Shown in pieces: positions 36,161-46,503 of a DNA stretch of 64,000 bases. Source of the stretch: Ensifer sesbaniae (GTDB taxonomy: Bacteria; Pseudomonadota; Alphaproteobacteria; Rhizobiales; Rhizobiaceae); contig NZ_JABEKU010000002.1 of NCBI RefSeq assembly GCF_013283665.1, positions 1,114,863 through 1,178,862 on the forward strand. Reading direction: 5' to 3'. Below the pieces are notes generated by a model. It was not told where the DNA came from. It made no database searches and was given only the letters and a program-made list of their open reading frames with translations. The translations under genes were made by a program, and so were the position numbers. How positions within the stretch are numbered: position 1 is the stretch's first letter; each line of letters begins with the position of its first letter.

Positions 36161-36498
36161 TGAGTTTGATCCCTTCTTGGTTGCCGCACACATAGTCATC
36201 GGCAAAGGCTCGGACAACCAGGCGACAGCTCGATTTTCAACCAAACCCTGTATTCGAACGAGTACGTTACTGAAACGAAGACGCACGGCCGGGACGATCG
36301 CGCCACCCTCATCATCTGGCTTCTCGCGGGATGGGTCGTGATCATCCGCACAGCCGAAGGATTAGCCTCTCGGTCAATGTGACCCGTCGCGCGATCGATA
36401 CCTTATGTGATCTTTCGCCATCGCAAGGGCGTCAGCGGACGTCGGCAAACCCGTAGGCGGGATGCATGCGAGCGCTGCCGGCCGATAGCCATTTGCCC
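36161..36498. other. Gap with no recognised gene
   Basis: About 340 bp between two minus-strand genes. No clear terminator or RNA was found. Confidence 0.35.
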
Positions 36499-37572
36499 TC
36501 AGCCCGGCACGCGCCGTTCGGTTGCGGCGTCGAAAAGATGAATGCTGCCGGAGGCGAAGTTCAGCCCGACCCTGTCGCCGGCTCTTGCCCCCGAGCGGCC
36601 ATTGAAGACCACCGAAAGCTCGGGCGTCGTTGCCATCGTCAAAAAGCAGGTCGCCCCGGTCGATTCGACCAGCGCCACTGGCGCCGAGAGAGCGCCCTGA
36701 TCCGGCGCAGCAAGCTCGATATGCTCTGGACGCAAGCCGATACTCAGGGCCTGCCCGGGCCGCACCGCCCGGTTGATGGCGATTGTTTGTTTGACGCCGA
36801 GATCCAAGATGATCGATTGCCCATCCTGGCCGCCGATCGCAGGCAAAAAATTCATGGCCGGAGATCCGATGAACCCGGCCACGAACTTGTTCGCCGGCCG
36901 ATCATAAAGCTCAAGCGGGCTGCCCTGCTGCTCGATAATTCCATCGCGCAAGATGACGACATGGTCCGCCATCGTCATCGCTTCCACCTGGTCGTGAGTG
37001 ACATAAACCGACGTGGCGCCCAGCCGGTCGTGCAGCGCGCGGATTTCCTTGCGCATGTGAACGCGAAGTGCGGCATCGAGATTGGAGAGCGGCTCGTCGA
37101 AGAGGAATGCCTTGGGATGACGAATAATCGCCCGGCTCATCGCCACGCGCTGACGCTGCCCGCCGGAAAGTTCACGCGGATAGCGCCCGAGCAGGTGCGT
37201 AAGCCCTGTCACGGCGGCGACTTCATTTGCTGCCTTCTTGCGTTCGGCCTTGGCAACGCCCTTGATGCGCAGGCTGTAGGTCAGGTTTTCCTCGACCGTC
37301 ATATGCGGATAAAGCGCGTATGACTGGAAAACCATCGCCACATCTCGCTTGCGCGGTGGCACGGCATTCATAACCTCGCCGGCGATTTTCAGGGTACCGG
37401 ACGATATGCTCTCCAATCCGGCCAGCGACCGCAGAAGTGTCGACTTGCCGCACCCGGACGGACCGACTAGCGCGGTGAAACTGCCTTTGCGGATCGAAAG
37501 CTCGATATCCTTCAGCGCGTGATAGGCGCCATAGTACTTGTTGACGTTGGTCAGTTCGATCTGGGCGGTCAT
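36499..37572 (-). CDS. Carbohydrate ABC transporter ATP-binding protein (MalK/UgpC type)
   Basis: A 357-residue ATPase with Walker A GPSGCGKST, Q-loop VFQSYALYPHMTVEENL, signature LSGGQRQRVAMSRAI, Walker B FLFDEPLSNLDAALR and the C-terminal TOBE domain of sugar importers. ATG at 37572 overlaps the permease stop as ATGA; the longer frame upstream shadows the permease. It is the last gene of the operon that starts at 42712. Confidence 0.93.
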   Translation of the reverse strand: MTAQIELTNVNKYYGAYHALKDIELSIRKGSFTALVGPSGCGKSTLLRSLAGLESISSGTLKIAGEVMNAVPPRKRDVAMVFQSYALYPHMTVEENLTYSLRIKGVAKAERKKAANEVAAVTGLTHLLGRYPRELSGGQRQRVAMSRAIIRHPKAFLFDEPLSNLDAALRVHMRKEIRALHDRLGATSVYVTHDQVEAMTMADHVVILRDGIIEQQGSPLELYDRPANKFVAGFIGSPAMNFLPAIGGQDGQSIILDLGVKQTIAINRAVRPGQALSIGLRPEHIELAAPDQGALSAPVALVESTGATCFLTMATTPELSVVFNGRSGARAGDRVGLNFASGSIHLFDAATERRVPG

Positions 37573-38396
37573 TTGAGCGCTCCCGAGGTAAGGCCAGAGA
37601 CGATGCGGCGTTGCAGGAGGACGAAGATGGCGAGGATCGGCGTCACGTAGATCGCCGCATAGGCCATGATGTTGTTCCATTCGTTGGTGTTCGGCCCCAT
37701 GAAGGAGTTCAAACCGACGCTGGCCGGTTGAAGCTCGACAGCTTGGATCATCGATTTCGAATAGACGAACTCTCCGAAGGCCTGCATGAAGATCAGGATG
37801 ACGCTGACGAGGATGCCGTTTCGTGCCAGCGGCAGGACGATGTTGAAGAAGGCGCCGACCCTGGAGTTGCCGTCCACGAGTGCTGCTTCCTCCAATTCCT
37901 GAGGAACACTCATGAAGGTCGCGCGGACCAGAACGACGAAGAAGGGCATGCTTTTCGCCGCAATCGCAAGGATGACCGCAAGCCGCGGATAATTGAGCAG
38001 TCCAACTTGCGAAAAGCCCACGAAGATCGGCGTCACCATCAGCGATGCCGGGAGCACCTGCAACATGAGGATCAGGAAAAGCCCGATATCGACCCAGATG
38101 TTGCGGTAGCGCGCCAGCACGTAGGCGCAGCCGACACCGAGCACCGCGATGACACTGACCGCCCCGCAGGCAATCACTAGCGAATTCCAGATATACCGGC
38201 CCATATTCCGGCCTTGCCAGACGTTGCCGAAGATCTGCCACTGGGGATCGGTCGGCCAGAAGGTCGGCGGCGTGGCAAACATCTCCGACCCCGATTTGAT
38301 CGTGGTGATGTACATCCAGTAGAGCGGGAACAGATAGATGCCGGCGAGAATGATGGCGGCTGCGAAAAGCAGACGATCACGGGTTACGTTACTCAT
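37569..38396 (-). CDS. Sugar ABC transporter permease (MalG type)
   Basis: A 275-residue permease with six membrane helices, the P-P-Y-W type opening (IYLFPLYWMYITTIKSGSEM) and the EAA loop (ELEEAALVDGNSRVGAFFNI) that docks on the ATPase. It overlaps both neighbours by four bases. Confidence 0.92.
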   Translation of the reverse strand: MSNVTRDRLLFAAAIILAGIYLFPLYWMYITTIKSGSEMFATPPTFWPTDPQWQIFGNVWQGRNMGRYIWNSLVIACGAVSVIAVLGVGCAYVLARYRNIWVDIGLFLILMLQVLPASLMVTPIFVGFSQVGLLNYPRLAVILAIAAKSMPFFVVLVRATFMSVPQELEEAALVDGNSRVGAFFNIVLPLARNGILVSVILIFMQAFGEFVYSKSMIQAVELQPASVGLNSFMGPNTNEWNNIMAYAAIYVTPILAIFVLLQRRIVSGLTSGALK

Positions 38397-39295
38397 CCGC
38401 GCACCTCATGCCGTGTTGAGCGTACATAGACGACCGAGGCAATCATCACGAAGACGATCATGATCACCGAGATCGTCGCGCCCTTGGCAAAATCGTACTG
38501 CCGAAACGACAAATCCCAGGCCCAGTATTGCGTGACGTTCGACGCATTGTTCGGCCCTCCCGAGGTGATGGCTGCGAACAGATCGAATTGCTGTAGCGTG
38601 AAGATAAGCCCGAGCGCGATGATGGCACCTATCGATGCGCGCATCATTGGCAGCGTGATCGTCCAGAAGCGTTGCCAAACATTGGCGCCGTCCAACTCGG
38701 ATGCCTCATAGAGATCGCGGGGGATGGCTGACAGTCCCACGGACAGCAGGATCATGTTGAAGGATGTGCCAAGCCAAATGTTGGCAATGATGACCGCCCA
38801 GAGCGAAAAATCGGGGTCGGAGCGCCAGAAGATGTTGCCTCCGATGAGACCTGTTTCGCGCAGGATAAAGTTGAGGACGCCGAAGTCCCCTGAAAGAATC
38901 CAGTTCCAGATCGCGCCGACCACAAGGCCGGGCATCACCCAAGACACCAGGAACAAGCCCCGTAGCCACGAAGCACCTGGAAAATTTGTCCAGAAGAACA
39001 ACGCCAGGCCGAAACCAACGAGGAACTGACCGGCAATCGAAGCAATGACGAAGGTCGCGGTATTGGCGAGGATCGGCCACGTTTCCGGCTGAGCGAACAG
39101 ATCGCGGTAATTCTTGAGGCCGACGAAGGGGCGCCAGAAGCTGCCGAGGCTGAACATGTCGACCTCCTGGAAGCTCATGACGATATTGTAGAGCAGCGGC
39201 AGACCGGACAGCGTAAGCAGGAACGCGAGCGGCAGGCTGACAAGGCCGATATCGAAGCCGCGGCCGTCGATCATGCTGGATAGAAAGCGTTTCAT
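38393..39295 (-). CDS. Sugar ABC transporter permease (MalF type)
   Basis: A 300-residue permease with an EAA loop (RDLYEASELDGANVWQRFWT) and about six membrane helices. ATG at 39295 (MKRFLSSMIDGRG) is chosen; an in-frame extension to 39457 has no hydrophobic or family-like sequence. It pairs with the MalG-type permease. Confidence 0.91.
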   Translation of the reverse strand: MKRFLSSMIDGRGFDIGLVSLPLAFLLTLSGLPLLYNIVMSFQEVDMFSLGSFWRPFVGLKNYRDLFAQPETWPILANTATFVIASIAGQFLVGFGLALFFWTNFPGASWLRGLFLVSWVMPGLVVGAIWNWILSGDFGVLNFILRETGLIGGNIFWRSDPDFSLWAVIIANIWLGTSFNMILLSVGLSAIPRDLYEASELDGANVWQRFWTITLPMMRASIGAIIALGLIFTLQQFDLFAAITSGGPNNASNVTQYWAWDLSFRQYDFAKGATISVIMIVFVMIASVVYVRSTRHEVRG

Positions 39296-39472
39296 GATGT
39301 CCCCCGCTGCCGAGCCAGCAGCCGACTTGGGTCGCAAATTGCGCGACCTGTCACGACCAGGTGGTGCCGGCACGGCCAGCACCGATTGCGGTTTTTCGCT
39401 CCAGCGCCTGGGCGCGACCGAGCGTCCTTGCGCTTTCGGGAATACCCGGAAGCGCAAGCCGTCTTTCCGACT

Positions 39473-40705
39473 TTAGCCAAGCACCGCCTTTATCTTTTCA
39501 GCCGCCTGGTCGAGTGCTTCCTTCGAGGTCATCTGTCCGGTCAGGGCCGCCTGGATTGCATCCTGGATTGCCTTCGAGATCTTCGGCCATTCCGGATGGG
39601 GACCGCGCGGCTTTGCAAACTTGAGCTGCTCGATGAAGACCTTGAGAGCCGCGTCCTTCAGCGGCACCCCGGTCTCGGGGATAGCGATGTCGGAACGGGC
39701 GGGAAGCTGCCCGAAGTCCTTGAACATGCGGTCGTCCTGGGAGGCGAAATACTCAAGTACCTTGAACGCTTCGGCGGGATGCTGCGTGTTCGAGAAAATC
39801 GCCCAGTTGAAATCGCCCATGGCCGACGAACGCTCCGCACCGACCTCGGGCACCGGCAGCAGCGCGACGCCCCAGTCGAACTTCGCTTCGTTCACCATCC
39901 GGTCGAGCTCCCATGGACCGGAGATAGCCATGGCGGCGTTGCCGGAATTAAAGGTGCCGGTCGAGTCCCACTGGCCGCGGGTCAACGTATCCGGCGAGGC
40001 CAGTTTTTCGGTTATGATCGTCTTCCAGATGTCGAGCGCCTTGACGGCGCCATCCGAATTGATGTGCTCGTAACCACCGCCGGCCATCTGCGCCCATGGC
40101 AGGAACTGGAATGTCCCCTCCTCGTTCGCCTTGGCCGAGAACGCGAGCCCGTAGACGTTGGCGGCGGGGTCCGTCAGCTTGCGGGCCGCATCGACCAGCT
40201 CATCCCAGGTCTGCGGAGGCTTGTCGGGATCGAGGCCCTTCGCCTTGAACATGTCCTTGTTGTAGTAAAGCGCGATCGTATTGGTGGCCTTAGGCAGGCC
40301 GTAGTTCTTGCCGTCCCACATGGTGGAGGCGAGAGGTCCAGGAAAATAGTTCGCCGTTTTCACCACGGTCGACTTGGCGATCATGTCGGTGAGATCGAGG
40401 AATGCGCCGCGTGACGAAAACAGCGCATGTTCCGGGTTGTCGATGGCGATGATGTCGGGGGCCTGACCCGTCGAATAGGCGCGCATCGCCTCGCTGACGA
40501 CATCGTCGAACTGGATCTGGCGATACTCGACCTTGATGCCGGTACTCAGCTTGTTGAAGTCCGCTATCAGGTTCGGTGCGGGCTGGATATCGCGATCGAG
40601 CGACCAGACGCTGATCGTGACATCGTCCGCCTTGGCAGAGAGACCGAACAAAGAGACACCTGCAAGGGCGAGAGCGCCCAGGATTGCGGATCCGCGGATA
40701 GCCAT
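39473..40705 (-). CDS. Extracellular sugar-binding protein of the ABC importer
   Basis: A 410-residue periplasmic solute-binding protein. The Sec signal ([19 protein letters not shown]) is cleaved near residue 26. The mature part has the family-1 signature region and the usual two-lobed architecture ([20 protein letters not shown] near the end). It is followed by about 180 bp before the permease genes, common for a highly expressed binding protein. The ligand is unknown. Confidence 0.92.
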   Translation of the reverse strand: MAIRGSAILGALALAGVSLFGLSAKADDVTISVWSLDRDIQPAPNLIADFNKLSTGIKVEYRQIQFDDVVSEAMRAYSTGQAPDIIAIDNPEHALFSSRGAFLDLTDMIAKSTVVKTANYFPGPLASTMWDGKNYGLPKATNTIALYYNKDMFKAKGLDPDKPPQTWDELVDAARKLTDPAANVYGLAFSAKANEEGTFQFLPWAQMAGGGYEHINSDGAVKALDIWKTIITEKLASPDTLTRGQWDSTGTFNSGNAAMAISGPWELDRMVNEAKFDWGVALLPVPEVGAERSSAMGDFNWAIFSNTQHPAEAFKVLEYFASQDDRMFKDFGQLPARSDIAIPETGVPLKDAALKVFIEQLKFAKPRGPHPEWPKISKAIQDAIQAALTGQMTSKEALDQAAEKIKAVLG

Positions 40706-40764
40706 TTTCTCCTCCTTTGGTTATCCCAATGCCGGCATCCTCCATGCCGGCCGGCATGCACGTC

Positions 40765-41667
40765 TCAGACCGGGTCGACGACGAACTCGCCGCCCCGGCA
40801 CGTCTTGAGGTAATTCAGTCCATGGACCTGGCCGGTCATCTCCAGATCGTCGCGATAAACCGGATCATGCCAGCCTTCGATATCGATCGAGCCGGACCAG
40901 CCGGCCAGTCGAAGCTCGGAAATCACGTCGGTCCAGTTGGTGTCGCCAAAGCCGGGCGTACGCATGAAGACGAACTTTTCCTTGCCGAAAATTCCGTGTT
41001 CGCGGATGACGTCCCAGCGGATGGTCGCGTCCTTGCCGTGCACGTGGAAGATCTTCTTCGCCCATTTGCGGATCTGCGGCAGCGGATCGATCAGGTAGAC
41101 CATCTGATGGCACGGCTCCCATTCGAGGCCGATGTGATCGTCCGGCGTCTCGTTGAAGATGAGTTCCCAGGCGTCCGGATTGTGCGCGATGTTCCAGTCG
41201 CCGGTATGCCAGTTGCCGTCCATGGCGCAATTTTCGAAGGCGATCCTCACGCCTCTGTCGGCTGCGCGCCTTGACAGCTCGGACCAGATCTCGCGGTAGC
41301 GCGGCAGACTGTCGGTCAAAGGCTTGCCGCGAAGGCGGCCGGTGAAACCGGCAACGCATGTGGCACCGAAGTGATGGGCATTGTCGATGCAATCCCGCCA
41401 GCCTTTCAGGGTCTCCTCGTCGATCTCCGTCGTCTCCAGCGGATTGCCGAACATGCCGAGCGTGGAGATGGTGATGTCGCGATCGCCGATCGCCTCGATG
41501 CACCGCTTACCAAGTTCGGCGAGATCCTGCCCATTGGTCGTCTGCCAGAAGAAGGGTTCGAAACTCTCGAAGCCCATGTCGGCGATCTGGCTGATGCGCT
41601 TGTCTGCGCCGCCCTTGGTGGCCGAAATCATCGTGCCGATGCGAATGGAGTTTCTGGTTTTTTTCAA
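40765..41667 (-). CDS. Sugar phosphate isomerase/epimerase (xylose isomerase-like TIM barrel)
   Basis: A 300-residue AP-endonuclease-2 fold enzyme. Metal-site residues are visible in IAFENCAMDGNWHTGDWNIA, IGLEWEPCHQM, FHVHGKDA and GSIDIEGWHDP. The start is taken as TTG at 41667, eight bases after GGGAG, because the first in-frame ATG would cut the opening strand; the longer open frame is a shadow. Next to a Gfo/Idh/MocA dehydrogenase it probably converts a keto-sugar or inositol-like intermediate. The substrate is unknown. Confidence 0.82.
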   Translation of the reverse strand: MKKTRNSIRIGTMISATKGGADKRISQIADMGFESFEPFFWQTTNGQDLAELGKRCIEAIGDRDITISTLGMFGNPLETTEIDEETLKGWRDCIDNAHHFGATCVAGFTGRLRGKPLTDSLPRYREIWSELSRRAADRGVRIAFENCAMDGNWHTGDWNIAHNPDAWELIFNETPDDHIGLEWEPCHQMVYLIDPLPQIRKWAKKIFHVHGKDATIRWDVIREHGIFGKEKFVFMRTPGFGDTNWTDVISELRLAGWSGSIDIEGWHDPVYRDDLEMTGQVHGLNYLKTCRGGEFVVDPV

Positions 41668-41677
41668 AATTGGCTCC

Positions 41678-42712
41678 CTAGACTGCAATGGTGACGCGTT
41701 TGCCATCCCGCGCGCTGTCGATCGCGCCGAAGACCATGGCAAGGCTTTTGATGTTGTCGCTGCCATCCGTTTCCGGCACGGTTCCGGCGTCGACGGCTTG
41801 GACGAAACGCTCGATGACGCTCGCGTGCCCGTGCGTATCGGCACGGTCTTCGGCCTCGGGCACTGCGATCGGCTCGACGGCACGCAGGAAACCCTCGCTG
41901 CCTGTGACCACATTGGCCTCGAAGCGCTCACCGCCATCCCAGAGCAAAGTTCCCTTGGAGCCGACAATTCGCCACGCGCTTTCCCAACTGGTGTTGGCGC
42001 CCTCGGCGCACCAGGAACCGCGATAGCTGAAGGCGACATTATCGGAAAATTCGAAGATCGCATTGGCGGCCGCGCCGTGGCGATACCAGGAGCCCTCAGG
42101 ATTGTATTCGTGGCAATAGACAGCGAGAGGCTCCTTGCCGGACATGAAGCGGGCCGCATCGAAGGTGTGGATCGCCATGTCGAGCAAAAGGACATTGTCC
42201 ATCTGTTCGCGAAAGCCCCCGAAATGCGGACCGAGGAAGAAATCGCAATGCAGCGCCGTCAGCTCGCCGAGGCTGCCGGACTGGATGAGGCGGCGTATGC
42301 GGCGGACGCCGTCGATGAAACGTCGGTTTTGCACGATCGCATGGATACGCGAGGCTTCGCTCGCAAGTCGGCGCAACTCGCGCGCCTCTTCGAGCGTGGC
42401 GGCCATCGGCTTCTCGCTCAGCACATGGCAACCATGGGCGAGACCGACGGCCACCACCGCGCGCCGTGCCGCCGGAACGACGATGTCGAAGAGCAAATCA
42501 GCCCGGCTTTCGCGGAGAACCTCTGGTAGGTCCGTACCGATCAGGATGTCGCCAAGGTGGAACTCGGCAGCGAGCGCTTCAGCGGTCGCCCGATTGAGAT
42601 CGACAAGGCCGACAATCTCCACCTTCTCTCGAAGAGAGTTGCTCTCCGTCAGCGCCCTCAGCCAACCTTTGGCCATAGCTCCGCACCCGCACAAAACGGC
42701 CCTGTGTCTCAC
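41678..42712 (-). CDS. Gfo/Idh/MocA family NAD(P)-dependent oxidoreductase
   Basis: A 344-residue sugar or inositol dehydrogenase. It has the Rossmann opening HRAVLCGCGAMAKGWLRAL, the conserved EKP (HVLSEKPMA) and the catalytic-domain strand LLLDMAIHTFDAARFM with the active-site Asp and His. GTG at 42712 is eight bases after GGAGG. It is the first gene of the operon and starts 47 bp from the LacI operator. Confidence 0.9.
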   Translation of the reverse strand: MRHRAVLCGCGAMAKGWLRALTESNSLREKVEIVGLVDLNRATAEALAAEFHLGDILIGTDLPEVLRESRADLLFDIVVPAARRAVVAVGLAHGCHVLSEKPMAATLEEARELRRLASEASRIHAIVQNRRFIDGVRRIRRLIQSGSLGELTALHCDFFLGPHFGGFREQMDNVLLLDMAIHTFDAARFMSGKEPLAVYCHEYNPEGSWYRHGAAANAIFEFSDNVAFSYRGSWCAEGANTSWESAWRIVGSKGTLLWDGGERFEANVVTGSEGFLRAVEPIAVPEAEDRADTHGHASVIERFVQAVDAGTVPETDGSDNIKSLAMVFGAIDSARDGKRVTIAV

Positions 42713-42758
42713 GTGATTTCCTCCAAGAAACGGAAGCGGCAACTCCTCAATTGGCTTC

Positions 42759-42772
42759 CGTAAACGTTTACG
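42759..42772. promoter_or_regulatory. LacI-type operator palindrome
   Basis: CGTAAACGTTTACG is a perfect 14-bp palindrome with central CG, of the kind bound by LacI-family regulators. It lies between the two divergent start codons (42712 and 42814), so one site could control both directions. Confidence 0.75.
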
Positions 42773-42813
42773 ATACTATGCGGCAACGGGTTTTTATGTC
42801 AAGAGGTGAGAAA

Positions 42814-43866
42814 ATGGCCGATCGTGAGGCTCAGGAGGAACGCGGAAAAATGAAGGGGATTCGCGAGCTTGCCGAACACCTCGATATTTCGATCGGCACG
42901 GTGTCCCGTGCGCTGAACGGCAAGCCCGACGTCAACGAAGAAACCAGAAAAAGGGTGCTGGAAGCAGCGGAATCCCTTGGCTACGTCGCCAACCAATCGG
43001 GTCGCGCCCTCCGGAAGGGAGCAACTGGCGTCATCGGCTTCATGATGCAGACCGGCACTGAAATCACCGGCCAGGGCGATACCTTCTTCATGAGCGTCTT
43101 CGACGGCGTTCAGACCGTTTTTGCGCGTCACAAGCTCGATCTGGTCGCCCTGCTCTGCTCCTCTGAGGAGGATCCGAACGACTATTTGAAGCGCGTCGTT
43201 GCCCGCGGTTTTGCTGATGGCATCATCCTCTCGGCGACCCGGCGGCACGATGCCCGTTTCGAACTGCTGGCCAAGCGCAAGATCCCGTTCATCACCCTCG
43301 GACGAAGCCTGACCGATGTCGGTCAGCCGTGGCTCGACCTGGATTTCGAGGGCATGGCGGAGGCTTCCATCGACCGGCTCGTCGCCCGGGGTCACACGAA
43401 CATTGCCATCACACGACCGCATGACGACATGAACCTCGGCTATGTGTTCGAGGATCAGTGCCGGGCAACCCTTGCCCGCCACGGGCTTCGCCTCGACGAG
43501 CGTCACGTCTTTCGTTCGACTCCGAACGAGGCCGGAGGCTACCAGATCGCCCGTGAACTGAGCGCGCTTCAGAACCGTCCGACGGCGATTGTGCTGATCA
43601 ACGAAGCAATTGCCGTCGGCCTTTATCGCGGGCTGGTGGAAGCAGGAGTAAAGCCTGGACGAGATCTTGCGATCATCGGCCGCCAAAGTCCGCAATCAGA
43701 GTTCCTGTCGCCCCGCCTAACATCATTCAGCCTGTCGCTACGTGACCTCGGCATTGCACTTGCCGAAACCCTGCTTGGCACGATGCCGGCTTTCGCGCAT
43801 GTCTACCCGGCGAAACCCGCGCAACTGCTCTGGCCCATGGCGCTCGTCCCGGGCGAAAGCGATTAA
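42814..43866 (+). CDS. LacI family regulator of the sugar ABC operon
   Basis: A 350-residue repressor. The helix-turn-helix is IRELAEHLDISIGTVSRALN at about residues 14 to 33, followed by the hinge and a ligand-binding domain (VIGFMMQTGTEITGQGDTFF onward). ATG 42814 follows AGAGGTGAG; an ATG at 42796 and the open frame to 42751 have no ribosome site and would overlap the operator. It is divergent from the transporter operon it probably controls. Confidence 0.9.
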   Translation: MADREAQEERGKMKGIRELAEHLDISIGTVSRALNGKPDVNEETRKRVLEAAESLGYVANQSGRALRKGATGVIGFMMQTGTEITGQGDTFFMSVFDGVQTVFARHKLDLVALLCSSEEDPNDYLKRVVARGFADGIILSATRRHDARFELLAKRKIPFITLGRSLTDVGQPWLDLDFEGMAEASIDRLVARGHTNIAITRPHDDMNLGYVFEDQCRATLARHGLRLDERHVFRSTPNEAGGYQIARELSALQNRPTAIVLINEAIAVGLYRGLVEAGVKPGRDLAIIGRQSPQSEFLSPRLTSFSLSLRDLGIALAETLLGTMPAFAHVYPAKPAQLLWPMALVPGESD

Positions 43867-44051
43867 GCAACAGATATGTCCCATCAGCAGAAACGGACTC
43901 TATGCAGCTGTGCATCCTCGCCTTGAACGAGTACGAACCGCGTCCCACCACCTTCACCGGATGGGGTATCCGGAGGTCGGCGTGTCAACGCACACTCGTC
44001 ATCCCCTGAAATGGGTATAGCTCCTCACAGGACCAAAAGGTGGAAACTCAG

Positions 44052-44252
44052 TTTCCCTGGGAACGGCCGGTTCTAACTGGTCTGCCTAACATTGGTGTCA
44101 TTCAAATTGGTCATGGATACGTCAGATGTCTAACTCAATCTGCGATACATTTCCCGGGATATGCGAAAAAAGCCGCCTCAGAGGTCCACGACCGACTCGG
44201 CTCTTGCGCGCCGCAAACGACAACCTTCTTCGTGGCAACTGGTCCTCGTTCG
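44052..44252 (+). repeat. 200-bp element, copy 1
   Basis: This stretch matches 60314-60513 over about 200 bp at high identity in the same orientation. It covers 74 bp of noncoding leader and the first 42 codons of a small gene. The leader has GTTTCCC-T-GGGAAC near its start and ends TTCAAATTGGTCATGGATAC, shared exactly with copy 2. Confidence 0.85.
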
Positions 44253-44434
44253 ATACGTCCATTCCCACGCTCTCTCCTGGTGGCGACGGCAGCCCTGCCA
44301 TCCGATTTGGATCCGCGATCTCCATCCTGGGGTTGGTTGTTGTCACCGCGCATGCCGAGGTTGGAGCCGCGGCAGAAGTCCTCTTCGGGGCGCTTGGTGA
44401 ACTCTTGACGAGAGTGCCAACGATTCTCTGGTGA
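44126..44434 (+). CDS. Small rhizobial membrane protein (long paralog)
   Basis: A 102-residue protein: a basic N-terminal part (MSNSICDTFPGICEKSRLRG, then LRAANDNLLRGNWSSF) and one C-terminal hydrophobic helix (AISILGLVVVTAHAEVGAAA). The N-terminal 42 residues are repeated almost exactly in the short gene at 60387, with a changed tail. Conservation of both the leader and the coding part suggests a functional mobile or regulated unit. Function unknown. Confidence 0.6.
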   Translation: MSNSICDTFPGICEKSRLRGPRPTRLLRAANDNLLRGNWSSFDTSIPTLSPGGDGSPAIRFGSAISILGLVVVTAHAEVGAAAEVLFGALGELLTRVPTILW

Positions 44435-44737
44435 CTTCGGCCCATGCCGGCAAGGCGGACACGGGCCGGCAGAGGCAGTCACGGCCTGCAAAAGCACGCC
44501 CGCGGAGCTTCGGCGAGCCGATCTCACACCCTAAGGCTTACGCCCGATACGTTCAGCCAAAAGGTCGTAGTTGCGTTGCAGATTCCGATTTGCCCTGACG
44601 GTTGAAACATCGACCAGTTCAGCAGGCAAATGGCCCGCCAGATGGAGAACTTTCCGTAAGGGCGGCCGAAGACATGGGATGCGGACCGATCTCCTTCCGT
44701 GTGGTGAGCGCGCAGTTCTCCACGCCGTCGGCGTGGT
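44435..44737. other. Gap with no recognised gene
   Basis: About 300 bp between converging genes. I see no terminator, RNA gene or repeat. Confidence 0.35.
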
Positions 44738-44968
44738 TTAGAATCCGCTTGGCGGCACGAACAGGCAGACGGTGCGCCCGCTCTTGGAGCCGTTCACTGA
44801 ACACCAATGGTACTCGCCATCGGGCAAATGCCGGATTCCTGTGTCCTTGTAGGGAATCGTCTCGCCGGTCGCTTTTACGATGAAGCCTTCCGGTTCGAAG
44901 GCTGCGAGACGGAACCACGTTCGACGTAAAATGATCCATCGTTTCTGAGTGCCCCCATCAAGCTCCAT
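44738..44968 (-). CDS. Small conserved hypothetical protein
   Basis: A 76-residue protein: WIILRRTWFRLAAFEPEGFI, IPYKDTGIRHLPDGEYHWCS, and a C-terminal strand GRTVCLFVPPSGF. It looks like a compact beta-rich domain. I recall similar short proteins in rhizobia but no function. There is no good Shine-Dalgarno before ATG 44968. Confidence 0.55.
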   Translation of the reverse strand: MELDGGTQKRWIILRRTWFRLAAFEPEGFIVKATGETIPYKDTGIRHLPDGEYHWCSVNGSKSGRTVCLFVPPSGF

Positions 44969-45354
44969 CGCGAGCTCACCCGAGTGATGCGCTTCAAATA
45001 AGGTCTTTACGGCAACCCGACCACTACTGGCTTGGCAATGCCGCAGAAGTGCTCATAGCTTGCCTATAGAGCGGGGCTATGGGTATTTAGCAGGGATGGC
45101 TTCGGACATTATCGAGGCGTGACGCAACGCTGGGAAAGTCGTCACGCGCAATCCGCAGCCCGCGTGCTGGTAAAACTGATGGGCAAGCTCGCAGGATGCC
45201 CGGCGACCTCCACACCCCCGGGCTTCAAGTAGCTTTCCGAAAAGTGTATACCCACGAGCAGGTTGCGGACCGTTTCGCGACGATCCGGCCTCGTCCGTGC
45301 AGGCGAGCGAGCCCCCCCTGCCCCGATCGTCAGAACCTCGATCGAGGAAAATCT
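44969..45354. other. Gap with no recognised gene
   Basis: About 390 bp. Frames are short and low quality, and no repeat or RNA is visible. Confidence 0.35.
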
Positions 45355-46503
45355 TCATCGCACCGATTTGTTCGCGCTCGACCACGACAAGGCAAGCCGC
45401 CCACCTAGCTCGGGTCGCACGCCAGTCCCAAGCCGCCGGCTGTCCCGGTCGAGGGTTTCGCCGAGCCACTCGACGTCCATTTTGGAGGGATAAACGAGAG
45501 TGAACCGATGTGCCTGTAGCGGGGCGATTTCAAGTGCCGAAAGCTCGCCATTCGCCGGGTTGACGCCGGCGAAATACATCAGACGCAGATCGCTCCGAAA
45601 CTCCTCGTGCCCGGCAATCCCTTCATAGTCATTGAGGAAGTCCCCGCAGCCATAAAGGATGAGGCGGTTGCGGTAAACCTCGATCGCTTTGGCGTGGTGC
45701 GATGAGTGTCCGTGCACGATCGATACGCCGGCATCGTCTATAAGCGCATGCGCAAATTGCCGCTGAGCGGCGGGTATGTCATCCCCCCAATTGGGGCCCC
45801 AATGAATCGATAGGACGACCACATCCCGTGGCCGCTTCATCCTGACGATATGATCGGCAACGCGACGGGCACTGGTCGGAGTAAGATCCGGCAGAAAACC
45901 CACGCCTGCCCTGTTGCTTGCTGCGGCCCAGCTTCGTGGTGTCCCGGCCGTCGGAGTCGCAAGCGCAAACACGAGCACGCGTCCTTTGTTACCCCTCTCA
46001 AGGACGGCCGGCGCGCTCGCTTCGGCCAGGTCATGCCCGGCACCGGCGGTCTTGATTTGCAGGTGGACCAAGGCCGCCAAAGTGTCGAGTAAGCCAACGG
46101 GTCCCCAATCGAGAACGTGGTTATTGGCAAGGACACAGCAGTCCACGCCGGCAGCGACAAGACAGGATGCGTTTTCGGGGCTCATCCGATAGTTGATGCC
46201 CTTCGGGACGTAATCGTTGCTGCGGGTTACGGCCGTTTCGAGATTGATGATGCGGACATCAGGGCGCACACGCTCGAGCTCATCCAATGCCACGCCCCAG
46301 ATATAGGTTGGTCCCGCCGATCGCGGAATCGGTCCGTGCGCTTGCTCCGCCAGACGGACGTAGTCTCGGGCTGATCGAAGATGCTCCTCATGCAGAACCG
46401 GATTGGATGGAACGGGCAGCACTTGATCGAGGCCCCGCCCGGTCATGACGTCACCGCAAAGGAAGAGCTGCATATACGGGTCGTGCTGGTGTGACCGTCC
46501 CAT
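45355..46503 (-). CDS. CapA family protein (poly-gamma-glutamate synthesis-type metallophosphatase)
   Basis: A 382-residue calcineurin-like fold protein. Metal-binding segments are FLCGDVMTGRGLD, INLETAVT, LANNHVLDWG, SIHWGPNW and VHGHSSHH. In Gram-positives CapA acts in polyglutamate capsule export; in rhizobia its role is unclear. No signal peptide is evident. An inner ATG at 46473 directly before the first motif is an alternative start. Confidence 0.85.
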   Translation of the reverse strand: MGRSHQHDPYMQLFLCGDVMTGRGLDQVLPVPSNPVLHEEHLRSARDYVRLAEQAHGPIPRSAGPTYIWGVALDELERVRPDVRIINLETAVTRSNDYVPKGINYRMSPENASCLVAAGVDCCVLANNHVLDWGPVGLLDTLAALVHLQIKTAGAGHDLAEASAPAVLERGNKGRVLVFALATPTAGTPRSWAAASNRAGVGFLPDLTPTSARRVADHIVRMKRPRDVVVLSIHWGPNWGDDIPAAQRQFAHALIDDAGVSIVHGHSSHHAKAIEVYRNRLILYGCGDFLNDYEGIAGHEEFRSDLRLMYFAGVNPANGELSALEIAPLQAHRFTLVYPSKMDVEWLGETLDRDSRRLGTGVRPELGGRLALSWSSANKSVR